A DNA stretch of 64,000 nt, taken from positions 4,588,001 through 4,652,000 of the forward strand of contig NZ_AP022596.1 of assembly GCF_010731895.1 (NCBI RefSeq). The letters are read 5' to 3'. The position numbers and the translations under genes were made by a program. Of this stretch, positions 11,040 to 19,310 are shown piece after piece. Below the pieces are notes generated by a model that searched no databases, had not been told where the DNA came from, and was given only the letters and a program-made list of their open reading frames with translations. The DNA is from Mycolicibacterium helvum. GTDB taxonomy: Bacteria > Actinomycetota > Actinomycetes > Mycobacteriales > Mycobacteriaceae. Position 1 is the stretch's first letter; each line of letters starts with the position of its first letter.

Positions 11040-11789
11040 GCGGTGAGCCGCCTTCGTGGATCAGCCCGTACATCATCGCGATCACCAGGCGGCGGCCGTC
11101 GCGGTCGGCGGCGCCGACGAACGTCTTGACCATCGCGGCGGGTCAGCAGCTCGGCGCGGCACGTCGGCGGCATCGCCAGGAAACATGGCCACCGGCTGTG
11201 CGGTGATCTGCGCGAACACCGGGTTGGCCATCGCGGCACGGAAGATGGCGGCCAGATCGTGTGGGGTGGTCCACCCCGGCCCGCCCGGTCCATCCAGTCC
11301 CGACGGCGTGGTCGCGTGGGTGTTGGTCGCGCCGATCGCGACGGCTTTGGCGTTCATCTTGTCCACCGCGGCGTCGAAGCCGCCGAGCATGTCGGCCAGG
11401 GTGTTGGCGGCGTCGTTGCCCGACACCAGCAGCAGCCCGTCGAGCAGCTGACGAGCGGTATAGACCCGCCCGGGTCGCACACCCGCACAGTTGCATTCGA
11501 CGAGGGCGTCGTTATTGCTGGCGACCACCGTGGCATTCAGATCGGGCAGCTCGTCAAGCACAGTCAGCGCGAGCAGCGTCTTGATGGTGCTGGCCGGCGG
11601 GTGGGCGGCGTACATGTCGCGACCCGCCAGCACCTGCCCGGTATCCATGTCAGCGACGATCCAGGCCGGCGCGGGTCCGTCGGGAATCGGTACCGAGCCC
11701 GAGGGCTGGTCGGTGTCGGCGGTGGCGACACCGGTAGCCGAGGTCAGCAGGCTCAGCGCGGTGATCGCGCTCGCGAGAAGTCTGCGCAT
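11040..11789 (-). pseudogene. dacB2: dacB2 (D,D-carboxypeptidase), truncated and frameshifted
   Basis: The first 205 codons read as an intact DacB2: signal peptide 'RRLLASAITALSLL', 'GSVPIPDGPAPAWIVAD', active-site STIK, SGN in 'LLLVSGNDAAN', and 'TTPSGLDGPGG'. After 'AMFPGD' (near 11170) the frame breaks. The 'YPG..GGKTGYT' stretch carrying the KTG triad is missing, and the sequence resumes in another frame as 'KTFVGAADRDGRRL' and 'MMYGLIHEGGS' before homology ends near 11040. The start at 11789 is chosen because it aligns with DacB2 (from memory, Rv2911); an in-frame GTG lies two codons upstream. Its place beside the SnoaL-like and rpsP genes fits the ancestral locus. A sequencing or assembly error is the alternative explanation. 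Confidence 0.75.
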
Positions 11790-11839
11790 GGCCACCGAGC
11801 CTAACTCGGGGGACTAGGAGCGTCCGGGCGCCCGATGAC

Positions 11840-13474
11840 TCAGTAGACGTCGCGCAGGTACCGATGGGTCTTGATCAGCTCGTTGACGTAGGAGTGCGCG
11901 GCGGTCGCATCCATGCCGCCGGCCTCGGCGACGATCTCGTGCAGGGCCCGATCGACGTCCTTGGCCATCCGATCGGCATCCCCGCACACATAGAGCAGCG
12001 CACCATCCTGGAGCCACGCATAGAGTTCGGCGGCGTTGTCCTTCATCCGGTGCTGGACGTAGGTCTTCGGTCCGTCGGCCTCTCGGGAGAACGCCAGGTC
12101 CAGCCGGGTCAGCGTCCCTGAGTCGACGAATCCCGACAACTCGTCACCGTAGAGGAAATCGGTGGCGCGACGACGATCGCCGAAGAACAGCCAGGCCTTG
12201 CCCGGCGCCGAGGTGGCCCGGCGCTCGTGCAGGAACGCGCGGAACGGTGCGATACCGGTTCCCGGCCCGATCATGATGATCGGCACGTCGGGTGCTGGCA
12301 GCCGGAAGTTGTGGTTGGGGCGCAGGTGGATTCGCACCGATTGGCTGGTGGGGTCTTGGTCGGCCAGGAAGGTTGAGGCGACACCGCCGCGGGCGCGCCC
12401 GTGGCAGTGGTAGCGGACGGTCGCGACAGTCAGGTGTAGCCGATCGGGATGGACCAGGGGGCTGGAGGCGATCGAGTAGTCCCGAAATTGCAAGGGCCGC
12501 AATACTTCCAGCACCTCATCGGCGGTCAGATCGGCAAGGTCGAGAAGGTCCAATACGTCGCGGCCGTACAACCAGGACGACACCACGGCGGGGTCGGAGG
12601 AAGTCAGCGCGGCCGCGGCTTCGGCGTTGCCGGTGCGGGCAGCGACCAACGCCTGCAATGCCCGTGACGGAGCGCATATCTCGAGGTGGCTGGTGAGTAG
12701 TTCGCGCAGCGGCAGGTCGGCTCCGGCGGCGACGTAGGTGTCGTCGACCCCCAGCTTTGTCATCAAGGCTTCGACTAGTTCGGGGGAGTTGACCGGGTGG
12801 ACAGCCACCGAATCGCCGGCGTCGTAGGTGATCCCGGAATCCGCGAGATCCAGTTCGATGTGGCGGACCTCCTTGTCGGATTCCGTCGCTGTCAGCAGGC
12901 GGTTCACTACGGCGGTCGCCGGATACGGGTTCGCGTCGGTCCAGGGTGTGGCGTTGCGGGCCGGCGTCGGTCGCGGTGCCACCGGTGCGGTGGCGGTGTA
13001 CCCGGGGGTGGCGGTGTTGGCTTCCTCGATCATCTTGGCGATGTCGGCGATCCACCCGCGGGCGTCGCCCTCGCGGTAGCAATCGAACTCGACACGCTCG
13101 GCCAGCGGGCGCGCGCCCAGCTCGGCCAGCCGGGCGTCGAAGATCCGGCCGGCGTTGCAGAACAGGTCATAGGAGCTGTCGCCCAGTGCCAGCACGGCGT
13201 AGCCGAGATGGTCGAGGCGGGCCTCGGATGCGGACAGTTCCTCCCAGAAGACCGCGCCGTTGTCGGGCACCTCGCCCTCGCCGAATGTCGAGGACACCAC
13301 GATGAAGTGGCTCGCGGCCGCCACGTCGTCGGGAGCGATGTCGTTGAGTTCGGTCTCGGTGACATCGATGCCGAGCGCTGTGACGGCCTCGGCCAGCTGC
13401 ACGGCGATGTACTCGGCGGTGCCCATGTCACTGGCGTAGCCAATGATCAGCGAGAATTCGGGGCGCTCCGACAC
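11840..13474 (-). CDS. CysJ-like NADPH flavoprotein (sulfite-reductase flavoprotein family), IdeR-controlled
   Basis: A 544-residue diflavin reductase. Residues 8-150 form a flavodoxin domain ('YASDMGTAEYIA', 'SSTFGEGEVPDNG', 'ALGDSSYDLFCNAG'). Residues 165-385 form the FAD domain ('RDYSIASSP', 'GGVASTFLAD'). The C-terminal part is the NADPH domain ('MIGPGTGIAPFRAFL', 'YVCGDADRMAKDVD', terminal aromatic Tyr). It should pass electrons from NADPH through FAD and FMN to a partner haem or iron protein. No sulfite-reductase haem subunit is nearby. The GTG start has GGAGG in front. An iron box 24-42 bases upstream suggests induction under iron starvation, so a role in ferric-siderophore reduction is possible. 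The family call is firm; the partner is unknown. Confidence 0.85.
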   Translation of the reverse strand: MSERPEFSLIIGYASDMGTAEYIAVQLAEAVTALGIDVTETELNDIAPDDVAAASHFIVVSSTFGEGEVPDNGAVFWEELSASEARLDHLGYAVLALGDSSYDLFCNAGRIFDARLAELGARPLAERVEFDCYREGDARGWIADIAKMIEEANTATPGYTATAPVAPRPTPARNATPWTDANPYPATAVVNRLLTATESDKEVRHIELDLADSGITYDAGDSVAVHPVNSPELVEALMTKLGVDDTYVAAGADLPLRELLTSHLEICAPSRALQALVAARTGNAEAAAALTSSDPAVVSSWLYGRDVLDLLDLADLTADEVLEVLRPLQFRDYSIASSPLVHPDRLHLTVATVRYHCHGRARGGVASTFLADQDPTSQSVRIHLRPNHNFRLPAPDVPIIMIGPGTGIAPFRAFLHERRATSAPGKAWLFFGDRRRATDFLYGDELSGFVDSGTLTRLDLAFSREADGPKTYVQHRMKDNAAELYAWLQDGALLYVCGDADRMAKDVDRALHEIVAEAGGMDATAAHSYVNELIKTHRYLRDVY

Positions 13475-13497
13475 GCGTCCTCCACTCGATAGTCAAC

Positions 13498-13516
13498 TTT
13501 GGTTAGGGTGACCTTA
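13498..13516. promoter_or_regulatory. IdeR iron box
   Basis: TTTGGTTAGGGTGACCTTA matches the 19-bp IdeR/DtxR consensus TTAGGTTAGGCTAACCTAA at 15 positions. It sits 24-42 bases before the start of the CysJ-like gene and 67 bases before the divergent SnoaL-like gene, so it could repress either or both when iron is plentiful. The flavoprotein is closer and the likelier target. Confidence 0.7.
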
Positions 13517-13582
13517 GTCGACTTGTCCCGCTGGCGTGGACCTCCCCACCGGGGCTCGGCGCGACGGTGTTGAATCACACGA

Positions 13583-13999
13583 ATGCTGAGTCTTGACGAG
13601 ATTTCGGATCGGTTGGAGATCCAACAATTGCTGGTGGATTACTCCACGGCGATCGACAATCGCCGGTTCGACGACTTGGATCGTGTCTTCACACCCGATG
13701 CTCACATCGACTACACCGAGCTCGGCGGAATCGCGGGGACCTTTCCTGACGTCAAGGCCTGGCTGGCCGAGGTGCTGCCGAACTTTCCGGCGTATTTCCA
13801 CATGCTCGGCAACTTCGACATCCGCATCGACGGTGATACCGCGACCTCGCGCACCATTCTGTTCAATCCGATGGCGCTCGGCGACAACGGTCAGGTCATG
13901 TTCTGTGGACTGTGGTACGACGACGCGTTCATCCGGACCGCCGACGGCTGGCGGATGACGCGGCGCGTCGAATCGAAGTGCATCCAGAAGGTGGTCTGA
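13583..13999 (+). CDS. SnoaL-like / NTF2-fold protein (Rv2910c-like)
   Basis: A 138-residue cytosolic protein with the alpha+beta NTF2-like fold: an opening helix 'EISDRLEIQQLLVDYSTAID', then 'DDLDRVFTPDAHIDYTELGG', a conserved 'HMLGNFDIRIDGDTA' hairpin and 'GLWYDDAFIRTADGWRMTRR'. This pattern is shared with SnoaL-type cyclases, hydratases and many proteins of unknown activity. It resembles M. tuberculosis Rv2910c and keeps that gene's place between dacB2 and rpsP, although other genes now intervene. The ribosome-binding site is weak. No substrate can be assigned. Confidence 0.8.
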   Translation: MLSLDEISDRLEIQQLLVDYSTAIDNRRFDDLDRVFTPDAHIDYTELGGIAGTFPDVKAWLAEVLPNFPAYFHMLGNFDIRIDGDTATSRTILFNPMALGDNGQVMFCGLWYDDAFIRTADGWRMTRRVESKCIQKVV

Positions 14000-14051
14000 G
14001 CGGCGCGCAATTCGGCAGTCCACTGATCGCTCGGTGATTGCCGAACCGCGC

Positions 14052-15224
14052 TTACTTCCCCGATAGCGTGGCTTCCCAAAGCTGGAGTCGCGCACGGAGC
14101 CTTGGATGAGCCGCGGTGTTCAGCATTGTGAGCGCGGCCTTGGTCAGCGCCGGTGTGCCCGCCAGCTTGTGGAAGTAGCGGCCGCGGCGATATTCGGTTC
14201 CCCACGTCGCTTGGATTGTCTGTTCGTAGTTTGTGAAGTCCTGTGGACCGCCGTTGAGGAGTGCTGCGATGGCGCATTCGCCCGCGGCCAGGCCCGACTG
14301 CAATGCCTTGGAAATGCCCGCGCCCGACACTGGCCTGGCGGCTCCGAGCGCGTCACCGGCGAACAGCACACCCGGGCGCCAGGGCGGCCAGGTCGTGAAA
14401 CCCATTGGTATCCGCCATGCTTGCAGGCCTTTGGACTTCTGCACCTGGGCGATCGGCGGTAGCTCCCATTCGGCGGGCAGTCTTTCCATGAACTCGCCGA
14501 GGAATCGGGTGGCGTTGATCTGCTTCCAGTTTCGGTAGCTATTGACATAGCCAAGCCCGATGTTGAGGCGGCCAGCGCCGAGCGGGAACACCCACCCATA
14601 GCCCGGCAGCTGGTCGCCCCGGAAACGAAGCTGCAGATGAATATCGAGACTGTCGAAATCTGGCCGCTTGGAGTCCATTTCGGCGCGGATCGCGATCGCT
14701 GAGTAACCGTGATACTTCGAGCCGAGCTTGAGTGCCTGTTTGACGGGTGAGTAGGCGCCGTCCGCGGCGATCACTGCGTCGGCGCCGATGCGCTCGCCGC
14801 TCTTGAGTACCACACCGATCACGCGGTCGTCGACGATCATCGGCCAGGCGACATCGGCGCCCTCGCGCACTTCCGCGCCCGCGCTGTCGGCATTTTTGAG
14901 CAACAGCAGATCCAACTCGCGGCGCGGTATGACATGACCGTGGTCAGGCATGCCGGGTCGACGTGGGAAAGACAGCCCCCATTGCCTGGGGCTGAACACC
15001 GTGACGTGGTTGACGCGCTGGAATCGGTCAATCTCGGCCGACAGCCCCATTTTCTGGAGATAGCTCAGGGCGCGCGGGGTGATCCCGTCGCCGCAAGGTT
15101 TCTCACGCGGGAAGGCGGCTTTGTCGAGCACCACCACCCGCGCCCCGGTCCGGGCGGTTTGCCAGGCCGCGGCTGACCCTGCCGGGCCGCCGCCCACAAT
15201 TGCCACGTCGTAGTGTTGGACCAT
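14052..15224 (-). CDS. Geranylgeranyl reductase-family FAD flavoprotein
   Basis: A 390-residue FAD oxidoreductase. The N-terminal dinucleotide fold carries 'VAIVGGGPAGSAAAW', followed by the family signature 'PREKPCGDGITPRAL', a mid-domain 'VIAADGAYSPVKQAL' and the second FAD motif 'LFAGDALGAARPVSGAGISKAL'. Relatives saturate isoprenoid double bonds, such as geranylgeranyl lipids or menaquinone side chains (MenJ-like). It starts 32 bases behind the fasciclin gene on the same strand, so the two are probably co-transcribed from the SigK-type promoter. This makes a membrane-quinone or isoprenoid reductase a likely member of the SigK regulon here. The exact substrate is uncertain. Confidence 0.85.
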   Translation of the reverse strand: MVQHYDVAIVGGGPAGSAAAWQTARTGARVVVLDKAAFPREKPCGDGITPRALSYLQKMGLSAEIDRFQRVNHVTVFSPRQWGLSFPRRPGMPDHGHVIPRRELDLLLLKNADSAGAEVREGADVAWPMIVDDRVIGVVLKSGERIGADAVIAADGAYSPVKQALKLGSKYHGYSAIAIRAEMDSKRPDFDSLDIHLQLRFRGDQLPGYGWVFPLGAGRLNIGLGYVNSYRNWKQINATRFLGEFMERLPAEWELPPIAQVQKSKGLQAWRIPMGFTTWPPWRPGVLFAGDALGAARPVSGAGISKALQSGLAAGECAIAALLNGGPQDFTNYEQTIQATWGTEYRRGRYFHKLAGTPALTKAALTMLNTAAHPRLRARLQLWEATLSGK

Positions 15225-15256
15225 TCACACTCGCCTTTCCCGGGACGCCGTCAGGA

Positions 15257-15853
15257 TCAGTGGGCCGGTGGGGTCAGGACGGTGTCGATCAGGTACACGG
15301 TTGCGTTGGCGGTATGTACGCCGCCGCACACGACTGACGCGCCGTTGACCTTGAGGTCGTTACCTGAGCCGGTCACGGTCAGCGGTGCGCCCTGCACGGT
15401 GGGGTGCGTGCCGTCGACGTCGGCCGGACCGAGCTGACCGGGCACCACGTGATAGGTGAGAATTTTGGTCAGCCCGGCCGAATCGGACTTGAGTGCTTCA
15501 ACGGTGGACGCCGGCAGCTTGGCGAAAGCAGCGTCGGTCGGCGCGAATACGGTGAATTGCCCGCCGTTCAAGGTGTCGACGAGATTCACGTTCGGATTGA
15601 GCTTGCCCGAAAGAGCCGCAGTCAGGGTGGTCAGCATCGGGTTGTTCGACGCGGCGACGGCGACCGGGGCTTGGGCCATACCGGCGACCGAGCCGGGACC
15701 GGTGGGAACCTGCATGGCGTAACCCGCGCACCCCGATCCGACCAAGTCGCTGGTCGTATCGGCACCGGCAACGCCGGTCGGGATCATCATGATGGCAGCC
15801 GCGGTCAGGGCTGTCGCCCCCATTGCCGTCGCGAGTTCGCGTTGAATTTTCAT
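15257..15853 (-). CDS. Secreted fasciclin-domain protein (MPT70/MPT83 family)
   Basis: A 198-residue exported protein. The signal peptide runs to about residue 31 ('VAGA|D'), then a short linker with a single Cys ('VGSGCAGYA', not a lipobox), then one FAS1 domain: '[25 protein letters not shown]', '[15 protein letters not shown]', '[10 protein letters not shown]'. Lacking a lipobox, it resembles secreted MPT70 more than lipoprotein MPT83. The frame is open far upstream, but the ATG at 15853 has GGAGGG ahead and begins the signal peptide. In mycobacteria this family is the classic SigK target, and sigK faces it here. FAS1 proteins mediate adhesion or matrix contacts; the specific role is unknown. 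Confidence 0.92.
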   Translation of the reverse strand: MKIQRELATAMGATALTAAAIMMIPTGVAGADTTSDLVGSGCAGYAMQVPTGPGSVAGMAQAPVAVAASNNPMLTTLTAALSGKLNPNVNLVDTLNGGQFTVFAPTDAAFAKLPASTVEALKSDSAGLTKILTYHVVPGQLGPADVDGTHPTVQGAPLTVTGSGNDLKVNGASVVCGGVHTANATVYLIDTVLTPPAH

Positions 15854-15914
15854 TGACGTGTTTACCCTCCGAGTCGTCGACGGCGCGGTGCCGCCTTCGT
15901 GGTGTACGAGGGGG

Positions 15915-15942
15915 ATTCGGAGCCGGATGGACCGTGGATTGG
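15915..15942 (-). promoter_or_regulatory. SigK-like promoter for the fasciclin gene
   Basis: Read on the minus strand, CCAATCC is followed 15 bases later by CCGAAT. I recall the SigK consensus as a CCATCC-like -35 and a CCGAAT-like -10. It would give a leader of roughly 55 bases before the ATG at 15853. The opposite promoter has the same 15-base spacing. Confidence 0.5.
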
Positions 15943-16010
15943 TCGACAACGAAACTCGCTCACTATTCGCGGGTTCGATGGCCTTCGATGGCTGTGGTGA
16001 CACCCGCCAG

Positions 16011-16037
16011 CCATCCGCGGCCTCGTTGGTGTCGAAT
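16011..16037 (+). promoter_or_regulatory. SigK-like promoter for sigK-rskA (autoregulation)
   Basis: CCATCC at 16011-16016 and TCGAAT at 16032-16037 are separated by 15 bases, matching the SigK-type hexamers with one change. The predicted leader to the sigK ATG is about 165 bases and contains no other recognisable gene. Together with the divergent copy it suggests SigK drives both itself and its secreted target. Confidence 0.5.
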
Positions 16038-16209
16038 TCCTTGTGTGTCAGGTGACAGCGGGAAACGCGAGCTGCAGCACGGGGCTGCGCGGATGACGAC
16101 GGCGGTCGTGATCGGTGTGCTCGCGCCCCGGCTGGATTGCGCTGACAATCGACTGCGGGTCGGCCAACTCGTGGTGATCGGGCGACCGGACGCACTACGC
16201 TTCGGTGCG

Positions 16210-16773
16210 ATGAGTGGATCGGCGCAATCGGGCGACGACCTCGATGCGTTGGTGTGTCTGGTCGGCCGCGGTGATGTCGACGCCTTCGTCGCCTTCTATG
16301 ACCGGACCCGCACGCGCGTGTTCGGTCTGATCGTGCGGCTCCTGCGTGACCCGGGCTACAGCGAAGACACCACGCAGGAGGTCTATCTCCAGGTGTGGCG
16401 CAATGCCGCACAATTCGATCCCGCGGCGGGTTCGGCGTTGGCGTGGCTCATGACCCTTGCCCATCGCCGCGCGGTGGACAGAGTGCGCAGCGAGGAAGCG
16501 GCCACGCGGCGAGACCTGCGCTACGGGGCGGCCAGCGGTGAACCGGCGGCCGACGTCGTGGCCGAATCGGCGATCCAGCGCGACGAGGCCCGACGGGTGG
16601 CTGACTGCCTGCAATCGCTGACCGACCTGCAGCGCCAATGCATCGAGTTGGCGTATTACCGCGGCCTGACCTACGTCGAGGTGTCCCAGCGGCTGGCCGC
16701 GACCCTGCCGACAGTCAAGTCGCGGATGCGTGACGCGCTGCGCGGCTTGCGTACGTGTTTGGGGGTGCCATGA
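16210..16773 (+). CDS. sigK: ECF sigma factor SigK
   Basis: A 187-residue ECF sigma factor. Region 2 spans about residues 20-90 ('FAVF'-type helix '[17 protein letters not shown]', '[17 protein letters not shown]', '[19 protein letters not shown]'). Region 4 spans about residues 125-182 ('[19 protein letters not shown]', '[20 protein letters not shown]'). The sequence follows M. tuberculosis SigK closely, including 'YGAA' in the linker. The frame continues upstream of 16210, but homology starts at this ATG. It overlaps the anti-sigma gene by four bases (ATGA), a normal arrangement for the pair. It should recruit RNA polymerase to the promoters at 15.9-16.0 kb. Confidence 0.92.
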   Translation: MSGSAQSGDDLDALVCLVGRGDVDAFVAFYDRTRTRVFGLIVRLLRDPGYSEDTTQEVYLQVWRNAAQFDPAAGSALAWLMTLAHRRAVDRVRSEEAATRRDLRYGAASGEPAADVVAESAIQRDEARRVADCLQSLTDLQRQCIELAYYRGLTYVEVSQRLAATLPTVKSRMRDALRGLRTCLGVP

Positions 16774-17471
16774 CCGGTCCGGCGGACCTCGAACTGTTGG
16801 CGTTGGCCACGCCGTATGCGCTCAACGCCGTGTCCGACGCTGAGCGCGCAGACATCGAGCGGCGTCTCGACGCCGCGCCGGCTGCCGTCGTCGAACACTT
16901 CCACGACGAAGTGCGATCCGTGCGCGAGACGATGGCCGCTTTGTCGGCCAGCACGCGCGCCGAGCCGCCGCCGGAGTTGCGTGAGCGGCTCCTGGCCGCG
17001 GTCGGACCGGCGCAGAATGTCCAAAAGCCCAGGCGCACAACCATATTACTGGCAGCAGCTGCTGCACTGGTGGTTGCTCTGGTTGCCGTCGGTGTGGGGT
17101 TGGCGTTGCGGCCCCCACCGCAACGGTCGACCGCCGAGCAGGTGATCAGCGCGCCTGATATGCATACGGTCAGCGCCGCCATCCCCTCCGGCGGCATCGC
17201 CACAGTCGTGTACTCGCGCGACAAGAACGCGGCCGTGCTGGTGATGAACGACGTCAATCCGCCTCCGCCGGGCAGCGTCTACCAGATGTGGCTGCTGGGC
17301 GGCCAGCAACCGCGCTCGGCAGGCACGATGACACCGGAAAATGTCGGCCCATCGACCACCGCGGTACTGGCAGATCTGCAGACCGCACGTGCGCTGGCGT
17401 TCACCGTCGAGCCGGGCAACGGCTCGCCGCAGCCGACAACCCAGCCTTTCGCCGAGCTTCCGCTGACCTGA
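16770..17471 (+). CDS. rskA: Anti-sigma-K factor RskA
   Basis: A 233-residue single-pass membrane protein. The N-terminal 85 residues are the cytoplasmic sigma-binding region ('LELLALATPYALNAVSDAERADIE'), the membrane helix is about residues 91-113, and the outer domain holds the RskA signature ('VLVMNDVNPPPPGSVYQMWLLGG', 'FTVEPGNGSPQPTTQPFAELPL'). It holds SigK inactive at the membrane until regulated proteolysis, with the outer domain probably sensing a redox signal as in M. tuberculosis. Start and sigK stop overlap, so the two are co-translated. No damaging changes are evident. Confidence 0.93.
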   Translation: MTGPADLELLALATPYALNAVSDAERADIERRLDAAPAAVVEHFHDEVRSVRETMAALSASTRAEPPPELRERLLAAVGPAQNVQKPRRTTILLAAAAALVVALVAVGVGLALRPPPQRSTAEQVISAPDMHTVSAAIPSGGIATVVYSRDKNAAVLVMNDVNPPPPGSVYQMWLLGGQQPRSAGTMTPENVGPSTTAVLADLQTARALAFTVEPGNGSPQPTTQPFAELPLT

Positions 17472-17490
17472 GCCGCGGCCGCCCCGCGGC
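17472..17490 (+). terminator. GC-rich hairpin at the end of rskA
   Basis: A GCCGCGG / CCGCGGC stem with a five-base loop starts at the first base after the rskA stop codon. There is no T tract. A short stem like this is only suggestive in so GC-rich a genome. Confidence 0.4.
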
Positions 17491-17864
17491 GAGAAGTCCG
17501 GTATCGCCGATAACTTCCGGTGATCACCGATCCGCACCCCGGGCGGCTCCGAACACCTGGGGTAACCCGGTGTCGGCACCCGCCGTACCGAGGCGGTGGA
17601 AGGGGCCACGATGGACGGTCTGCGGGTCACGGCGCGAGTGCTCACCCGGGCGGCGCTAACGACGTCGGCGGTGTGCAGGGCGGTCGGGGCGTGTGGTCGC
17701 AACCTCTTGGGTGATCACCAGCCGGCGGCCGACGGGCTGCGCGGCGGCTGGTGTGCGCGGTGACCGGGTTCGGATGTGTGCGGTCACGACGGTGTCTCCG
17801 CACCCATCGCGATCCGCAGGCCGAGCTCAGGTCCACCCACAACGGGGCACTGGCGCCGCGGATC
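17491..17864 (+). other. Intergenic stretch between rskA and the rpsP promoter
   Basis: About 370 bases with no convincing coding frame on either strand and no recognisable RNA gene. It contains several GC-rich imperfect inverted repeats, but none stands out. Confidence 0.5.
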
Positions 17865-17901
17865 GCGCGATTAACACCTGACCAGCACAATCTGGCACAA
17901 T
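17865..17901 (+). promoter_or_regulatory. Probable promoter of the rpsP operon
   Basis: GCGCGATT, an 18-base spacer, then TCTGGCACAAT, whose last six bases (CACAAT) would be the -10 element. The same two blocks, with a 17-base spacer, precede rplS at 23367-23402, which makes chance less likely. A leader of about 115 bases runs to rpsP and contains an imperfect hairpin around CCGGC/GCCGG. Confidence 0.5.
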
Positions 17902-18020
17902 GGGCGGCTGTCCGACCCGCGACTACGGTCGCTTGCCGGTCACGCGCGCGAGGCAAAACCGGATCCGGCATTCCCGCCGGTATCGCTGAATTGCAGCGTG
18001 ATACCCACAGGAGTTAGTAC

Positions 18021-18500
18021 ATGGCTGTCAAGATCAAGCTCACCCGGCTTGGCAAGATCCGCAACCCCCAGTACCGCATCGCTGTCGCCGACTCGCGCAC
18101 CCGCCGCGATGGTCGCTCGATCGAGGTCATCGGCCGTTACCACCCCAAGGAAGAGCCGAGCCTGATCGAGATCGACACCGAGCGCGCGCAGTACTGGCTG
18201 TCTGTCGGGGCCCAGCCCACCGAGCCCGTCCTCGCGCTGCTGAAGATCACCGGTGACTGGCAGAAGTTCAAGGGTCTGCCGGGCGCCGAGGGCACGCTGA
18301 AGGTCAAGGAGCCCAAGCCCAGCAAGCTCGACCTGTTCAACGCCGCGCTGGCCGAGGCCGATGGCGCGCCGTCCGGTGAGGCTGCTCAGCTCAAGAAGAA
18401 GAAGGCGCCGGCCAAGAAGGCCGAGGCCGCTGAGGCCGAGCCGGCCGCCGAGGCTGCTGCTGAGCCGGCTGCCGAGGCCACTGAGGCCGCCGCAGAATGA
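18021..18500 (+). CDS. rpsP: 30S ribosomal protein S16
   Basis: 159 residues. The first 85 are the S16 core ('[21 protein letters not shown]', '[14 protein letters not shown]', '[16 protein letters not shown]'), which binds 16S rRNA early in 30S assembly. The rest is a mycobacterial Lys/Ala/Glu-rich tail ('[16 protein letters not shown]'-like), longer than the roughly 80-residue E. coli protein. AGGAG precedes the ATG. It heads the rpsP-KH-rimM-trmD operon and overlaps the KH gene by four bases. Confidence 0.97.
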   Translation: MAVKIKLTRLGKIRNPQYRIAVADSRTRRDGRSIEVIGRYHPKEEPSLIEIDTERAQYWLSVGAQPTEPVLALLKITGDWQKFKGLPGAEGTLKVKEPKPSKLDLFNAALAEADGAPSGEAAQLKKKKAPAKKAEAAEAEPAAEAAAEPAAEATEAAAE

Positions 18501-18739
18501 GCTCGGTCGTCGTTGACGCCGTAGAGCATCTGGTCCGCGGGATCGTCGACAATCCCGACGACGTTCGCGTCGACATGGTCACCAACCGGCGGGGACGCAC
18601 GGTTGAGGTCCATGTCCACCCCGAGGACCTTGGTAAGGTGATCGGCCGCGGCGGTCGCACCGCGACCGCGTTGCGCACCCTCGTCGCCGGCATCGGTGGC
18701 CGGGGTATTCGCGTCGACGTGGTGGACACCGACCAGTAG
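18497..18739 (+). CDS. KH-domain RNA-binding protein (KhpA / Rv2908c-like)
   Basis: An 80-residue single KH domain with the diagnostic GxxG loop in '[15 protein letters not shown]'. The N-terminal strand '[14 protein letters not shown]' and the closing 'GIRVDVVDT' are typical of KhpA. Family members bind RNA, and in other Gram-positives work with KhpB/Jag in cell-size and translation control; its targets here are unknown. Its start overlaps the rpsP stop, so its level is probably tied to ribosomal protein synthesis. Confidence 0.93.
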   Translation: MSSVVVDAVEHLVRGIVDNPDDVRVDMVTNRRGRTVEVHVHPEDLGKVIGRGGRTATALRTLVAGIGGRGIRVDVVDTDQ

Positions 18740-18753
18740 CCAGCCGGCGGGCT

Positions 18754-18773
18754 GGAGCGAAGCGACTCGGGGA
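18754..18773 (+). repeat. Short intergenic repeat, copy 1
   Basis: GGAGCGAAGCGACTCGGGGA between the KH gene and rimM differs by one base from the copy behind trmD at 20011-20030. In both places it follows a stop codon and a GC-rich 'GCGGGC' stretch. Small elements like this are scattered between mycobacterial genes; function unknown. Confidence 0.6.
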
Positions 18774-18778
18774 ACGAT

Positions 18779-19309
18779 ATGGAGCTTGTCGTCGGGCGCG
18801 TGGCCAAAGCTCACGGGATCACCGGCGAACTAGTGGTCGACGTCCGCACGGACGATCCCGATGAGCGCTTCGCTCCCGGTAATCGGTTGCACCTCAAACC
18901 GTCCCGCGGAGGCGGTGGTCGAGATGTCGTCGTCGAGGCGGCGCGTCCGCACGGCGCTCGGCTGCTGGTCCGGCTGCCCGGGGTCTGCGACCGCAATGCC
19001 GCTGACGCGTTGCGGGGCCACCTGTTCGTCGTCGACACCGCCGATCTGCCCGAGATCGAGGATCCCGACGAGTTCTACGACCATCAGCTCGAAGGGCTGG
19101 CGGTACGCACCGTCGACGGCCGCACCCTCGGCTCGGTCGCCGAAGTGCTGCACACCGCTGGTGGCGAGCTGCTGGCGGTTCGTAACGCAGACGGTGCGGA
19201 ACTGCTGGTGCCGTTCGTCGGCGCGATTGTGACCTCGGTGTCTCTGGCTGACGGGGTTGTCGAAATCGATCCGCCCGACGGGCTTTTGGACCTGGACAGC
19301 TTGACCTGA
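18779..19309 (+). CDS. rimM: Ribosome maturation factor RimM
   Basis: 176 residues. The N-terminal beta-barrel is about residues 1-90 ('[24 protein letters not shown]', 'RFAPGN', '[19 protein letters not shown]') and the C-terminal PRC barrel about 100-170 ('[14 protein letters not shown]', '[16 protein letters not shown]', '[10 protein letters not shown]'). RimM binds S19 and helps mature the head of the 30S subunit. It is one base from trmD, as is usual for the rpsP-rimM-trmD operon. 'GEL..V' replaces the commoner 'GEVKV', a conservative change. Confidence 0.95.
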   Translation: MELVVGRVAKAHGITGELVVDVRTDDPDERFAPGNRLHLKPSRGGGGRDVVVEAARPHGARLLVRLPGVCDRNAADALRGHLFVVDTADLPEIEDPDEFYDHQLEGLAVRTVDGRTLGSVAEVLHTAGGELLAVRNADGAELLVPFVGAIVTSVSLADGVVEIDPPDGLLDLDSLT

Positions 19310-19310
19310 G

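Noticed and set aside
15823..16209. N-terminal extension of SigK to 15823
   Set aside because: The extra 129 codons have no similarity to sigma factors and cover the divergent promoter region; SigK homology begins at the ATG at 16210.
15854..16411. Longer fasciclin protein starting at 16411
   Set aside because: The extension is Arg-rich and antisense to sigK; the ATG at 15853 has a ribosome-binding site and begins a proper signal peptide.
17472..18020. A tRNA or structured RNA gene before rpsP
   Set aside because: I looked for cloverleaf-type arms and found only ordinary GC-rich hairpins. A tRNA search would settle it, but nothing seen supports one.
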